DNA from: Monarcha castaneiventris obscurior
Lineage: Eukaryota; Chordata; Aves; Passeriformes; Monarchidae
Assembly (NCBI GenBank): GCA_026261815.1
Contig: JAMPIT010000379.1
Location: 8,382,001-8,446,000 of the forward strand
DNA: 64,000 nucleotides
Direction of reading: 5' to 3'
Below, piece by piece: positions 53,601 through 63,200 of the stretch. The translations under genes were made by a program, and so were the position numbers. Each line of letters begins with the position of its first letter. Positions within the stretch are counted from its first letter, which is position 1. Under the pieces are notes generated by a model. The model was not told the DNA's origin. It was given only the letters and a program-made list of their open reading frames with translations, and searched no databases.

Positions 53601-56600
53601 CCAGACCAAAGAGGCAACAGGGAGCCTGGGTCCTACACATCTCTCAGCCCAGCACTGCCCTCCTCAAAAGGGGGGTCTAAGCCCCCTCTCCCCCCCAAAA
53701 TAGGGAAGCAAGATTGTTCATTTATTTCTACTAATAATATATCAGTGTGCAACTTGGAGTAAAAAACTCATGCCTTTCTGCAGAGTCCCAGCTCCAAGGT
53801 CGTGGTGAAAGTCTGAACATCATCGTGTATTCCCAAATTTTATTTATTTACTTTCAGTAGCAAACAAGGCATTAAAGGACAATCTTAACTATCAAGTTAA
53901 CTGAAGCTCTATATAGAAACTGTATTTAATAAAATAGCTTTCATATGACACTGGAGTGTTTTTTGAAAATAGGAGCTACATATTTGGTATTTAAAATAGT
54001 CTTTAATCTAATTTCTTATCACTTAAAATGACACTGTCCAGTGAAGGCACACTCCTCTCTCTCCTCACTATAAGACTGATGATCAACCATTAACCAATTC
54101 CCTGATCTTGCATCACTAAGTGACAAATTACCAAGAACTCAATATTCCCTTCAAAATTAAAACTAATCCACTTAATTCTTGTTCCATAAATTCTGATTTC
54201 CTAGCTGTAGCTTTAAACCATGTGAAAACATGACAAGATGTAAAAACTGCCAGTATTTAAATGTCAAATTATTATGAAATAGCATCTTATTGACCAACCC
54301 CAATGTGATATGTTGAAAACTATACTGCATAATGACATGCAATTGTTTCATTGTAATTTTAACAGCCTACACACATGAAAAATCTACAATTGTGAATTAC
54401 CTGAGCAAGTTCTTTTTGTTCATTCACCAGTCTGCTGCAGCTTGCTATCATCTGGTCCAATGCATAGAGTCTATCCTCAAGACCTTTAATAGCCTTCATG
54501 TTCTGATTATCTAGTTTGGCGATAGTTTGGCGACATTCTGCCAGAAAGGGTTGGATGATCCTTGGATCAAGCTAAAAAAGAAAGTTTATTAGTTGTTGAC
54601 ACACTGAAAGGTGATTTAAGTTAGCTAAAAGAGGTTTTTTAACCTCAATATTTTTCTTTTTTTTTTTTTTAATGTAATGTGTGACTACTTCTACCATCTG
54701 TTTCAGGATTCTGAATAAATGAGTATGTGGATTCTATATCACAGCATGAATTTCTTCTGAAGTATTCCAACCATCCAGACCATCACTGAAATCTGAATCC
54801 TTATAAAGGGAAGGGACACTGGCTGAGGGGACAAGGCAAGGTGCAGGGGGATGAGGCACTTTATATCTAATGGACAGTTTGACCTGGGACAGAGTCCATA
54901 CGGCCACAATCAAAACCAATCATGAATGTGACTCAATGGAAAGTACAGAAGGGAGAGTAGTGAGAAAAATCTGCAAGAACCATCAATCTTTTCCCACTAA
55001 ATAGATGTTTTGACTAACTACTTAGAAAAGCAGATAATTTCTAAGCAACTGGACAAGACCACATGGAAATATAGTTGTCATATTATTAGCTAGAGGGTTT
55101 TTTTCCTAATAGAAACACATTTTAAAAGTTATTTCATAATATTCCTTCACAGACCATTATCCAGAATAAAAGAAGTATTTGAAACATTAAGAGTCTACCA
55201 ATGTCCACAGATATTAAGGGTCACTCTTCAAGCTTCACTATAAGAGTAGTAAATTAAAATTAGAGTTCTAGAAACAACATAGGTAATTGCAACATCTTAT
55301 GACGGTCAGAGTGTAGCGTAAACCTGCAATATATTAGTTATGAACATAGTAAAAACCATTAGCTTTCTGCAGAAGATGAACAAATTTGCCCAAATTTATC
55401 CAAAATGGTTATGGTATTTTCTTATAGGAAAATCTAGTGAAAACGATGCTATTTGGAAGGTCACATTGGCTGTCACAGCACTGGCTTCTTTCATCAGCAT
55501 GCAGGTTTTATGCCACTTACAGAGCACACAACCTTCAAAAAAGAAAGCATTTATTTGACTCAACAGTAACGCGTAAAAGTGTATATTCCCCTCAATCTAC
55601 CATTTAACTAAGTTTTCACACACAGCGCTTCAGTCTGGAAACAACCTTCTGTGGGGGTGTGGAAAGAGGAATCTGGGGAGGAAACATTACAAATTAAGGA
55701 GCGAGCAACTATAAAGAATAGGTCTTCCAGTTACTTCAAACAAAAAAAAGAAAAAAACAAACCAACCAACCAAAAGCTTAATGGGAAAGTACCAAAAACT
55801 AGTAATTAGCCCAGAACACCTTAGAATAAACAATTAGTGCTGTTATTAATGTGACAAAATACATCCAAATTCTCTGAAAACAGAGGTTAATTTTTAGTAT
55901 ATAATGTCTTATGAATCTTGGTCTTTTTCAAGTCACTTGTCTATCTTCAAGAAACAGCAACAGAAGTATTTAACCAGATTGATTTTACAGGATCCTCTTC
56001 ACTGCCACCCTATTCAGGTTTACTCCCTGTGACATCCTGAATTAGTCCACTGCAGCATCCAGAAGAGTTTCTTAACAAACAAAATACCAAAGAACAATAT
56101 GGTGAGTTTTTTTCTCTTTTTACCTTCTTAAACTAATGGTTTTATCTCTTTTTACAAAGAATGGCTATTCCTCTCATTCTTTTCTAACCTATTTCCTCCA
56201 TCCACTCTTTTCATCCCATCTCTAACCTAATTGCATCTGTAGGATCCAGCTCTACTTTCACTGGTAGAGAATATTGCTCTCTTCCTCTTTTAAAAGTATC
56301 TTCCTTTTCTAGCCTCATGTATAAGTGGCTACAACAGCACTTAACAAAAACATCGGGTTAGCTCCTACTTACCCAGTGCTTTTACTGCAGCCTAGGTTTC
56401 TGTAATTAGAAGTGCCATTTTGTAGAAATATGTAGAGGCTAGAGCCATCAGAAACTTAGCAGCACTGTGTGCAACACACCAGTTATGTCAAGACTACCAG
56501 TAACAAACATACAAAGCTCTTACTCTGGTGCTTTAAGCTTTCAGGAAAGCCTTACCTGAAATCAGTTTTTCAAATACGAATTGCAATCACAAACCATTTG

Positions 56601-59600
56601 TATGGTTCATATTTCCAAGAAGGAAAGGGCATGGGGAAAATGCAGGCAAAACCATTTTAAAAAGTTAGTGCCATTTTATTCTATTATTCTAACACTTTTT
56701 ATACTAAAGTGTCACCTCAAATTGCAAGATATTTATTTAGTATTCTCTTTACCTTTTCAGCTGCAGGCCACTTCTGTTTTCAACTAATTCTAAATCAATG
56801 GTAAGCAAAGATTCAATCCTTTGCCTGTGCTGCTATCAAAACAGAGTAAATTAATGTTTTCCCAAGGAGAATCAGGAACACTTTACTTCAATGCTTTGGG
56901 GTTTTTTTGTGAACCAAAATGGACCACGACTGATCAATAACAACTACTCTGGTGGTGGTCAGAATACTCTGACTGGAGCACTTTCCCTACCTGCCAATTC
57001 TGCTTATGTCAAGAACACAAGAAAACCCTTCATTTTTTGCAGTTTCAATCACAATCTTTCACCATAAAAATTGACTAAAGTTACAAAACAATTACAACAG
57101 TCAAATATTTCTCCCTAATCTTAGATACGACAAGGATGGAAAAGACAAATACATGACAGCACCTCTAAAACATGCGATACATGTCAGATAAGACTACAAG
57201 CTGATCAAAAAAGGTAGGGTATGTACTTAACCAAACTATTCTTTGCATTTTTGTGTCTTTTGGATCACTATAATTTATTTGAAAGCAATTGTTTAATACC
57301 CATCTCTTCAAATACTCATTTTTAAAACATACTACATTTGTGTTCTGTTAACATTACGTAGAAATTGAATTTATTGTCTCACAACCCACCTAGTGGGTTC
57401 TGTTACTACTGTTTTAAAACAGCAGAAAGTACCTTACAGTGTTACTGAACAAACAGGACAGAGGACTGTCTCAGACTTCAGCAAACAGAAAGTCTTTCAC
57501 ACACACTATCAATTATTGTTTTCGCTTAAGAAAAGAAAAACTTGTCATGTCCAATCTTTTCCTTAACCTTTTCTGCTCTACTAAAATCTCAGACAGCCCC
57601 TAATATGAAGCCAAATTCTCCAATTACTTTTAAGACACAATCGAAATATCAATGTACAGAACCAGCCACACCATGATGTTCCCTACAACAGGTGGGTTTT
57701 ACAAATCACTGATTCAGTCTTCCAGTCCTACCTTAGAGGGGAAATAAAGTGTCAAAGACAATAGAAATTCCTTCCTTTGTTCAACCTATGTTGTATTGTA
57801 ATAATATATTATACATATGAAAACAAGGCTAGACAATGTAAGAAATACCATCTACAGTGAAAGCAAAGAAAGAAGGAAAGCTATATACAAAAGAATTTTA
57901 AAAGGTTTTAATGCTCACTGATTGAAATAATAATTTTGAAAGTAAAGTGAGCACTGTTGCATTCTTCCAGCAGAAACACAAACAGACCGACTGAGCCCTT
58001 CTAAACGCATCTGTATCAGCTAATAAAGAATGCAGAGATACAAAATATAAATTTATCCCAATTAACCACATGAATTTGTTCTATATTTTAATAAAGGCTT
58101 AACTATTTTGAACTCAAAGAACATTAATTTTGGTCCAGGAAAATCTTTACTTTTATTATAAATGTAGTTTCTATGAAAAAGGCAAAGAAATAATAGTAGT
58201 GTCGCTTTGCTTATATACTACAAGAAGTTTTTGGCTTTCCAAAAGAAATGGCTACCTGTAAAATAGGCAAGATAACAAGCACTCATTGTAAAATTATATA
58301 TCCTCCTAAAGATCAAATTCTTAACACTCAAACTCATCAAACACTTTCTCCACATTTATCCCTCCCCAGTCTCTGCTTTGGCTTTCATTAAGAAAGTTAT
58401 CTGAGAAAAAAGTCACGAAAGAGCTGAGTCAGTCACTTCAAAAGCAGCAATATTCAATGGAATGTAATTTGATATTTAAAAAATTATTAACTTACCCTGC
58501 TCATAGAATCAAAACATTTTCTGACCAGGGATTCAACATCATTAGGTCTATCTTGAACGTTTATCCAGTCTAACAAAGACACATTGAAGGAAGGCTGATC
58601 ATCATCTTTCAATTCTACTGACATTTCATTGTCCTGGACAGTAGCATTTTGACCAGATTCCTTATCATCTTTTACATTTTCAGGATCTGTGCCTTCCAAA
58701 GCTGAATGTTCAACTGACTTGCAAAATGACGCTAACATTGATTTACTGTTCACTTTAGATATATCGGGATAAAGCACCAATTCAGCAGATTTCCCATCCT
58801 CAGTTTCTTCACTTTCTGCTCCTCCATGTTCAGGTGAAGAATCCAGTCTTCCTAAACACTCTCTGTAACTATGTCTTGTTAGGCACTCCAGCAGTGGTAT
58901 CTTGGCCATGACAGAAACAGCAGAACCCAAGCTTTTTTTAAAAAGTGAAAAGAAAAAACCATCAGTACCTAGAAGCCAACATAACACAAAATCTTAACTA
59001 AAAATCACCCACAATATGAACTGCTATTCATTTTAGAAATTAGGCAGATTTCAAAGTTATTTTATAACTACCCTTTAAAACTACTGTGCTGAGTATCAAC
59101 ATCATGGAAAGACAACTAAAGAAATCAGAGTTTTTGCTCTCTTCCACTTCTGAGTATGGCATCTTCTAAACTTCCAAGCTTATGGCTATATTGGATGAAA
59201 AGGTGTAACTTACAACCCAAAAGTTTTAAGTTATATTGCAACGAAAAAAAAAAAAAAAAGAGTTTGATAAACTAAGTCACACCCCCTTACTTCTTTGTTT
59301 AAATGCACAACTGGGACTTATGTTTCCTATTCACATGGATATCAATGCTTATTATCAAATCCTTGAGTGTCTCTGTGTGACTACTTTCTACTTTTGCAGA
59401 GTTTGAATCGTTTCTATTTGGTAAAAGCTATGGAGCTCAACTTTTTTTTAAAGATAACACATATTTATGGTTTATTTTTTTAAGTGTCCAGTATCCATGT
59501 ATATTCTGTTAAGGAAAGCACTCATAGAAACACCGTAACACTATAGTGCAAAGGTGTAAAAGATTTTCTTTGAAGTAACACCCAGAGTTTGCAGGACACA

Positions 59601-60294
59601 AGTACAGACACACACACAATATATATATCTAGATACATGCTTCCCATCCCATTCAAAGGTATACAAATTCACTTGAAAGTTTGTTATGACTTCATATTTT
59701 CAACACAGATTGTAATTCTTAGTATCAGTTCAAGTTATTAAAAATCAATTAATTCAAAAGTGTAAATAGGTATTTAAAAATTCTAATGCCTAAATTTATT
59801 ATCTCATTTTTTGTAGAGCCCATTTGGAATGACTCTAGCTCTTAAGCAGCTGTTCATTAACGAGTTTATCTTCTTCATAATTCAATACAGGTTTCTTTGT
59901 GCTGATAAATGCAAGGAGAATTGTTAGCTAAAAACAGTAACTAGCACAGAACAAAAAGAACATTCTCCATGACACAATCAAACAAACATGCTTGTTTAAT
60001 CAGAATAAGCACCAGACACAAAACAGTTAAAAAACTAAGTTTAAAATAGAGTAAATTTGGAGATTAAGAATGAATTTAATAGTAAACCTACTGTGTAAGT
60101 TTCAATTTGATATCATCTATGGACTGCAAATAGCTTGAATACACATTTTCAAACTTGAAAAGCAGCTTTTGGTAAGAGTATGTACAATCTTCCAAGTTGG
60201 CCATTATGGCAGCCCAGCCTTGATGCTGAAGATGTTCATCATGTACAAGACCTTCACAAAAGGAGCAAAGCTTCTTGGCAACCTCATACATTTC
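23546..60294 (-). CDS. RB1CC1: RB1CC1 (FIP200) autophagy scaffold, 3' nineteen coding exons (5' part outside window)
   Basis: FIP200 is the scaffold of the ULK1-ATG13-ATG101 complex that starts autophagosome formation at the ER. Nineteen exons on the minus strand join into one open frame of 4,428 nt (1,475 codons plus stop), with GT-AG introns and matching phases at all 18 junctions. Using local residue numbers from 60294: 1 to about 520 is the rest of the N-terminal dimerisation and ATG13-binding region. A Ser/Pro-rich linker with an FFAT-like motif near residue 578 follows. A long coiled coil runs from roughly 660 to 1350, and the Claw domain from about 1380 to 1475. The match to the remembered human protein is near-continuous. 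Human FIP200 has 1,594 residues, so about 119 are missing, including the start codon. No frameshift or internal stop is seen, so the gene looks intact. The individual exons are listed separately. Confidence 0.97.
23966..24036 (-). CDS. RB1CC1: RB1CC1 exon, Claw domain part 2, local residues 1427-1450
   Basis: The exon encodes SGASRRPWVLGKVMEKEYCQ and AKK, phase 0 at the 3' end. The acceptor is CTCCCTAG and the donor GTAAG. These are core strands of the Claw fold. Confidence 0.97.
24037..25571 (-). other. RB1CC1 intron within the Claw-coding region
   Basis: Intron of 1,535 nt with GT-AG ends on the minus strand. AT-rich, with no recognised repeat or nested gene. With the 342-nt intron at 23624-23965 it divides the Claw domain over three exons. 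Confidence 0.85.
25572..25581 (-). promoter_or_regulatory. RB1CC1: Tandem alternative 5' splice sites (9 nt apart) in the Claw-coding exon
   Basis: On the minus strand, CCAG|GTGAGTGTG|GTAAGTGT offers two strong donors in the same frame. The upstream one gives PAS across the junction and the downstream one PGECAS, so three residues (Gly-Glu-Cys) are optional. From memory, human RB1CC1 has isoforms of 1,594 and 1,591 residues that differ by an in-frame 3-residue splice choice near the C-terminus. That fits the same site. Confidence 0.7.
25572..25708 (-). CDS. RB1CC1: RB1CC1 exon, Claw domain part 1, local residues 1381-1427
   Basis: The exon encodes FQVGDLVLIILDERHDNYVL and SPTLYFLHSESLAALDLKPG, the first strands of the Claw, an OB-like fold that forms the dimeric C-terminal receptor-binding module. 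The exon can end at 25572 (donor GTAAGT, giving PGECAS across the junction) or at 25581 (donor GTGAGT, giving PAS). Both keep the frame. I list the longer form. Confidence 0.96.
25709..27472 (-). other. RB1CC1 intron before the Claw domain
   Basis: Intron of 1,764 nt, AT-rich, nothing recognised inside. Confidence 0.85.
27473..27531 (-). CDS. RB1CC1: RB1CC1 small exon, linker into Claw domain, local residues 1362-1381
   Basis: This 59-nt exon encodes MSQSMSSVSSRHSEKIAIR plus GA, a Ser-rich linker leading into the Claw domain. The split codon GA+T gives Asp. The donor is GTAAGT. Confidence 0.95.
27532..30515 (-). other. RB1CC1 intron between small 3' exons
   Basis: Intron of 2,984 nt with a few homopolymer T-runs (near 28781) and no recognised repeat or RNA gene. 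Confidence 0.85.
30516..30563 (-). CDS. RB1CC1: RB1CC1 small exon, local residues 1346-1361
   Basis: This is exactly 16 codons, TLQLKEEENKRLNQRL, phase 0 on both sides. It forms the last coiled-coil turns before the Claw domain. The acceptor is CTTTTAG and the donor GTAAG. Skipping it would keep the frame. Confidence 0.94.
30564..33255 (-). other. Two RB1CC1 introns flanking the 52-nt exon
   Basis: Introns 30564-31628 and 31681-33255, interrupted by the exon at 31629-31680. AT-rich, nothing further recognised. Confidence 0.85.
31629..31680 (-). CDS. RB1CC1: RB1CC1 small exon, local residues 1328-1345
   Basis: This 52-nt exon encodes ENVHMSEEKQRIMLLER, which leads into the last coiled-coil segment. 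The acceptor is CTTTTAG and the donor GTGAGT. Confidence 0.93.
33256..33496 (-). CDS. RB1CC1: RB1CC1 exon, end of coiled coil and variable linker, local residues 1248-1328
   Basis: The exon starts LIETLSEDRARLLEEKKKLE and ends METSMMAV plus CA before GTAAGT. Its centre (about 33300-33410) is Ala/Ser/Pro-rich and looks like a flexible break between the main coil and the last helical segment. The split codon CA+T gives His. Confidence 0.95.
33617..33725 (-). CDS. RB1CC1: RB1CC1 exon, coiled coil, local residues 1212-1248
   Basis: The exon encodes TNFNTVLAREKMKKENIIND and LSDKLKVLTQQQEKDK plus one base. The acceptor is TTTTCAG and the donor GTAAGC. The following intron is only 120 nt. Confidence 0.96.
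34663..34703. repeat. Short inverted repeat (18-nt arms, one mismatch) in an RB1CC1 intron
   Basis: Arms 34663-34680 and 34686-34703 around the loop ATTCA (34681-34685) pair at 17 of 18 positions. The inner 12 bp, AATACCCAAAAC against GTTTTGGGTATT, are perfect. It would form a compact hairpin on either strand. Confidence 0.85.
34805..34838 (+). repeat. G-rich run, possible G-quadruplex
   Basis: The plus strand has GGGG (34805-34808), ten consecutive G (34816-34825) and GGG (34830-34832). The ten-G run can supply two tracts, giving four G-tracts with short loops. In the RB1CC1 transcript this stretch is C-rich, so any quadruplex would be in the template DNA strand. Confidence 0.6.
35959..36118 (-). 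CDS. RB1CC1: RB1CC1 exon, coiled coil, local residues 1158-1211
   Basis: The exon encodes SSLVAELQEKLQEEKMKFLE and KRKNEEMQNIRTSLTAEQQ, ending at a GTAAAG donor. The heptad-rich coiled coil continues. Its first residues (PPAESTAE) form a short non-helical break in the coil. Confidence 0.96.
37521..37542. repeat. (GA)n microsatellite
   Basis: A run of AG dinucleotides broken once by an extra A, about 22 nt long, in the intron after the giant exon. Confidence 0.9.
38041..38124. repeat. Perfect 34-bp inverted repeat with 16-nt loop in an RB1CC1 intron
   Basis: Arms 38041-38074 and 38091-38124 are exact reverse complements, with the 16-nt loop at 38075-38090. A 16-base unit beginning CAACTTTTAT occurs at 38047-38062, again with one change at 38073-38088, and inverted at 38103-38118. 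The lack of any mismatch between the arms points to a recent origin or to gene conversion. Confidence 0.95.
39994..41909 (-). CDS. RB1CC1: RB1CC1 giant exon: linker, FFAT-like motif and most of the coiled coil (local residues 520-1158)
   Basis: This 1,916-nt exon is over four times longer than any other visible exon. Its first 50 residues are Ser/Thr/Pro-rich and probably disordered. SPDSIDAHTFDFETI follows (about 41706-41750), an acidic-flanked FFAT-like motif of the kind that binds the ER proteins VAPA and VAPB. The conserved stretch SDFMSAVNEFVIEEN comes next. From about exon residue 140 to the end it is Lys/Glu/Leu-rich with heptad spacing and almost no Pro or Gly, which indicates a long parallel coiled coil. 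The donor was chosen at CAGAG|GTACTG, ending with two bases of a Ser codon, because only that site is in phase with the next exon. A nearby GTAAGA four bases further on would break the frame. Confidence 0.98.
41910..46647 (-). other. Largest complete RB1CC1 intron in the window
   Basis: Intron of 4,738 nt upstream of the giant exon. AT-rich, with no recognised repeat family, RNA gene or nested coding region. Confidence 0.85.
46648..46774 (-). CDS. RB1CC1: RB1CC1 exon, local residues 477-519
   Basis: The exon encodes VPILCDFEPLHQHVRALHNL and then VKAAQSLDEMSQTITDLLNE, ending QK in phase 0. It is the last exon of the N-terminal region before the disordered linker. Confidence 0.96.
46775..49161 (-). 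other. RB1CC1 intron, nothing recognised
   Basis: Intron of 2,387 nt between two phase-consistent exons, with no feature I can support. Confidence 0.85.
49162..49265 (-). CDS. RB1CC1: RB1CC1 exon, local residues 443-477, with basic NLS-like patch
   Basis: The exon starts TRKPRRFDSELPDISLSDLQ and ends in FCPSEVQPLL plus AG. The KPRR patch matches the place where human FIP200 has an annotated nuclear localisation signal (from memory). The donor is GTAAAG. Confidence 0.95.
49485..49560 (-). repeat. CR1 LINE 3' fragment in an RB1CC1 intron
   Basis: TAGAATAGAGTATTTCAGTT, then GGAAGAGTCC, then CATCTAATCCAACTTCCTCC follow the reverse-complement CR1 3' consensus pattern (GAATATCT..AGTTGGAAGGGACC..ATCATCGAGTCCAACTCCC). 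The fragment is short and decayed. Confidence 0.7.
50280..50341 (-). CDS. RB1CC1: RB1CC1 micro-exon-sized coding exon, local residues 422-442
   Basis: This 62-nt exon encodes KSFLRNRLFRGLDSWPPSFC, a basic stretch followed by a Trp/Pro turn. The acceptor is TTCTTCAG and the donor GTATGT. It joins in phase to the flanking exons, and the residue run is characteristic of FIP200. Confidence 0.94.
51155..51236 (-). CDS. RB1CC1: RB1CC1 exon, local residues 395-422
   Basis: The exon starts WAGALIKDGKHLYEAEKAKR and ends ESFGKLF plus one base before GTAAGT. It is 82 nt long, and the split codon A+GG gives Arg. Confidence 0.95.
51317..51503 (-). CDS. RB1CC1: RB1CC1 exon, local residues 332-394
   Basis: The exon encodes WCCFVMLHADQDGEKLQALL and then VPQMYCLAVVEVVRRKMFIK, ending HYRE before GTAAGT. 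The next intron is only 80 nt, the shortest of the gene. Confidence 0.96.
52439..52623 (-). CDS. RB1CC1: RB1CC1 exon, local residues 271-332
   Basis: The exon begins GFLANQKRAENLKD and contains LPDLCLSHANQLMIML and KQKCTTAKQELANNL. It ends with two bases of a Lys codon before GTAAGT. The sequence is highly conserved helical scaffold. Confidence 0.96.
52624..58495 (-). other. Two RB1CC1 introns around the 171-nt exon
   Basis: Introns 52624-54400 and 54572-58495. The first has a C-rich patch near 53660-53700. The second has an (ACCA)-like simple run near 55755-55775. No mobile element or RNA gene is recognised. Confidence 0.85.
54401..54571 (-). CDS. RB1CC1: RB1CC1 exon, local residues 214-270
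   Basis: The exon is 57 whole codons, phase 0 on both sides, starting LDPRIIQPFLAECRQTIAKL and ending NEQKELAQ. It is helical and belongs to the N-terminal scaffold region. The acceptor is a T-rich tract plus TAG, and the donor is GTAAT. Confidence 0.96.
58496..58931 (-). CDS. RB1CC1: RB1CC1 exon, local residues 68-213
   Basis: The exon has two conserved ends, AVSVMAKIPLLECLTRHSY at the start and LLDWINVQDRPNDVESLVRK near the end. Between them is an acidic, Ser/Glu/Asp-rich middle of about 80 residues that looks fast evolving and disordered. The acceptor is unusual because seven A bases lie between the pyrimidines and the AG. The donor is GTAAG after AGG (phase 0). Confidence 0.96.
58932..60091 (-). 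other. RB1CC1 intron with simple repeats
   Basis: Intron of 1,160 nt with a 16-nt A-run (59244-59259) and the (CA)n(TA)n tract. Otherwise unremarkable. Confidence 0.85.
59609..59629. repeat. Compound (CA)n(TA)n microsatellite
   Basis: ACACACACACAA followed by TATATATAT, in the intron between the first two visible RB1CC1 exons. A 16-nt A-run lies nearby at 59244-59259. Confidence 0.85.
60092..60294 (-). CDS. RB1CC1: RB1CC1 exon, local residues 1-68 (first visible coding exon)
   Basis: The exon follows a good acceptor (polypyrimidine then CAG) and begins in phase 0 with EMYEVAKKLCSF. It ends in IDDIKLKLT plus CA before a GTAGGT donor. The split codon CA+C gives His, as in mammalian FIP200. 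This is part of the N-terminal domain that dimerises and binds ATG13. The preceding exon was not found up to 64000. Confidence 0.95.
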
Positions 60295-63200
60295 CTGAAA
60301 AAACAATCAGTAAAATACAAATCAAGCTAATTGTTGTAACTTTATTGAAGATTTTAACATAAAAAGTATGAAATTTAGATAGCTCAAAAGTTGCACACCT
60401 TAAAACTTAAAAAAAAACCTCCAAACTTTTTTTTAATTTAAGAATAAAGGAAGTTAGTACGATTACAAAAAAAGCAAGTACTATTTATTGAGAAATTTCT
60501 TCAAAACAAAGAGGTGAAAATTGTACTTCCAAAACTACTCTGTAAAATAAACTAAATGCTGCTAATATAAAATACTCAGGACACACACACAAGAATAATA
60601 ACCCTCGTACAAATAATATGATAGAAAAATCTGGCAATCAAGGTCCAATAAGGAGAACATTTTTGATGAGCCAAGCAGAAGCTCAGAACAAGACAATGAA
60701 CTGCACAATCAGTCAGCAAAAGCGCAGGTGGATCAGATGCAGGAAGAGATGCATGAGGAAACAGCAGGGCAAATAATTTAAGTCTTTTATTGATTAATAA
60801 ACCAGATGCAACATGATGAGCAGCAGTACAGTGTCCACAAACTCTAAAACATACCCTGAAACTTGGCATCTGCAAACCAATGTGCAAGTTTGTGGATGAC
60901 ACAGAGGCATTTTACTGCCATAAGAGGGCGAGAATTTACCACCACACTTGACAAAGTTACAACAGAGACCTACATATGGTAATTACCAGATCTTACAAAA
61001 AGTGTATTAACAGCAATGCCCATTATAATCAATTCCAAAGTTTTAACTAGTAGGAAGAGCAACTATTCTAAGTTTAGCAATTTAAGTAAAAGGCTGTTCC
61101 CCTCAAAGGACCTACTAAAACACCAAAAAGTAATACGAAAGTCTTACAATAAATCCTTCAGCTCAAAACTTTACCAATAACACACTCCATGGAAAATATC
61201 TTCCTGAACATACCTGTACTTTAGGTTTTAGTATCTACCTAACCTACCAGAAAAAACTCTTCACTTCCTGCAGGTTGAGCATACATTTAAACCAGGACTG
61301 AACATAACTTTCCTGTGCTATCATACACGTGAGAAAACCATGCATGGAACAACAAGTTACACAAAATACAGTGAGAAAGCAGTGTTCAAAACACTTCACT
61401 ATTTCAGAATTCATTTGCTGTTGAACACATGCTTAGCAGCACATCACATGATCAAAAAAAATTAGGGTCCTTCTGAAATAAACCACAGACCTGCACAGCA
61501 TTTTAAACAAACATTCCAGAATTCATATTGACAAAACCTGAAAGTTATGAACATCCTCCCTGTTTCAGAAGTCCAAGCCTTGTTTCAAGCAGCTTGACAA
61601 AATTCTACTATCCTTCAAATCACTGATAGCTAAGCTATCGGAAGATGAACATAGTGAATATACAAAATACTTATATATACAACTCCAACGAAATCCGAAG
61701 TTGCTATTACAAATTTCTGCCACTTTGTAGTAAAGATGTTACTTGAATTCTTGTTTTCTGAACTTTGGCAGCTTCCTGTGCATGCAAGAATGATGATTTC
61801 TGGTTTGAAAAGAATGGTTATTTTAATTGCTGCAGGAACTCTTGCTTCCTAAGTCAAAAATCAACCAACAACACAACTGGAATGGTATCCAGACAATGCT
61901 GAAGTCTGCAAGTCAGTTTCTCCGGACTATCCCGAGTTTGGCTATACAATTTAAATGTACATAAGCTGACCAATGCAATATTGACAACTTGAACAATTTT
62001 TTACTTTCTTAAACTCACTTCATATGCAAGTTATTCAAAAGCAAACTGCACAGCATATAAAAAAAGCAGAATTACTGCTTCCTCAGTAATCATATTAAGA
62101 ACCAAAAGGACAGGCTGTTTTACCCTAGGATAGACTAAAGAAGTACACCAAAAATATGAAGCTGAAAAGGTAACTGAATGTTGCATTCTAATGCACATCC
62201 TGGAAATATACACAAACATTTTATTTTCAACTCACAAAAATTATTCTCTTCTTAAAGTCAACCTTCCTCCAAATGAGGAGCCATACCACCCCAAATCAAT
62301 ACCAGCCATAGTTCCAGAAGTGAGAGCATATACAAAAACACACATTAGTTTCAAACAGTTTAAAACAGCAGAAGCCATCTACAAAATCAAAACTAATCAT
62401 AAAATCCTTTTATGCAGTTCCTCCAAATGAGTATCAACCAGGCAAAGTAAAGACTGGACTCAGATGCTTCTTTAAAAGCCCTGAGCAGGGGTTTTCGTCA
62501 GTTCTATTTCTCCTTTGGACAAACTTACTTAGCACAGCACAGCTCAAACGTTTAACATGCTGAAGTATGTACTAGGCTTCATATGACCAAACTTTCCACC
62601 CTGAGACATACTCTAAACTAGTGGGCAATGTTTGCTTTTTCAGCTACATCTATTTATTGTGTTCACAGTAGAAGTTACAAGTTAGAGCTGCGCTATGAAG
62701 CTTTATTACACGTCATGTTTGATACTCCTTTTAGAACCTAAGTGCTGCCAATTTAACATTTTAGTTTTAACAAGCTTGTTTCCCCAGCAAAACACTTTCA
62801 AACACAAAACAGAAGTCACAAATAGAAAAAAAAAAAAATCCTCACAATTGAGATAGCTTGTTACACAACTGATAACCAGCACTGACACTCTGTATCTAAG
62901 AGTCTAAGCTCTGGCAATTTACTCAAATGTAACCAAACCAGCTCCTGTCCCAGCAGTCTGCCTCCCGGAAAAGCACGAGCAAACAACAGTATTCCCCAGA
63001 GCAGCAAATTAGTATTTGTTAATTTTTCAGAAACCTTGTAACAGAAGGGCATTCTAATAAGTGTCAGAATCTCTCATATAACCAGATACATACCCAAAGA
63101 AACTATTATATAAAAATACCCCAACACCATCTAAGTATTCAACCAGGTATTCACTGTCAGATGAGCTGCAGCTTGGGGCATACACAGATGTGGATATTAA

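Noticed and set aside
60830..60960. GTGCAAGTTTGTGGATGACA resembles the reverse-transcriptase region of CR1 elements
   Set aside because: Only about 20-25 bases look alike, and no flanking CR1 sequence follows in order. Too little to call.
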